Below are positions 14,569 through 14,616 of a stretch of 14,616 bases of DNA, one piece after another. The DNA comes from UBA8337 sp963932545 (GTDB taxonomy: Bacteria > Pseudomonadota > Alphaproteobacteria > RS24). Under the pieces are notes generated by a model that saw only the letters and a program-made list of their open reading frames with translations, made no database searches and was not told the origin of the DNA. Numbering within the stretch: position 1 is the stretch's first letter; every line of letters starts with the position of its first letter. The stretch spans positions 1 to 14,616 of the forward strand of contig CAWVRH010000023.1 of the NCBI GenBank assembly GCA_963932545.1, written 5' to 3'. The position numbers and the translations under genes were made by a program.

Positions 14569-14616
14569 GGGTGGCAAAACTCCCTCAAAAGTGAGTTAGA
14601 GGTTATTTAAAATGAA

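Noticed and set aside
14578..14597. AACTC/GAGTT hairpin that could hide the yejB Shine-Dalgarno
   Set aside because: Only five weak pairs with a ten-base loop; likely chance.

Overview
The window looks like chromosomal DNA from an aerobic alphaproteobacterium of moderate GC content. This rests on protein resemblance: two soluble bacterial class I cytochromes P450 (one clearly CYP153-like), a YejBEF peptide importer of proteobacterial type, and a leucyl aminopeptidase followed by an NlpC/P60 hydrolase, a pairing I associate from memory with alphaproteobacteria. No rRNA, tRNA, CRISPR array, transposase or integrase was seen. The genus cannot be named from the sequence alone.

Layout, left to right. 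Positions 1-225 have no gene but hold two imperfect copies of a structured repeat whose hairpin is kept by compensatory base changes. A short-chain dehydrogenase (226-1077, minus) is divergent from a P450 plus sulfatase operon (1243-4054, plus) that has a good promoter (TTGATG-16-TATAAT). The sulfatase abuts, stop codon to stop codon, the thiamin gene thiC (4055-5989, minus). A TPP riboswitch (6081-6176, minus) lies in the thiC leader. The 400-base gap between thiC and the next gene also holds a long dyad, a promoter and a perfect palindrome over the predicted transcription start of a CYP153 alkane hydroxylase gene (6390-7667, plus). That gene is translationally linked to a short-chain dehydrogenase (7667-8473). 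Next come a leucyl aminopeptidase (8532-9962) and an overlapping NlpC/P60 peptidase (9955-10809). These converge on yejF-yejE-yejB (10830-14568, minus); yejA, if present, would lie beyond the right edge.

How the genes may work together. CYP153 and its dehydrogenase suggest terminal hydroxylation of an alkane or fatty compound, then oxidation of the alcohol. The other P450 and the membrane-anchored sulfatase suggest attack on a sulfated hydrophobic compound; this is inference. YejBEF, the aminopeptidase and the NlpC/P60 enzyme all act on peptides or peptidoglycan fragments. No ferredoxin or ferredoxin reductase is present, so both P450s must draw electrons from proteins encoded elsewhere.

Several genes have a longest open frame that starts too early. 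The starts used here rest on Shine-Dalgarno spacing, promoter position and family N-termini. The most unusual items are the covarying repeat at the left end, the palindrome over the CYP153 start site, the P450-sulfatase pair, and the 12-base tandem repeat that supplies three in-frame stop codons to both convergent genes near 10806-10835.
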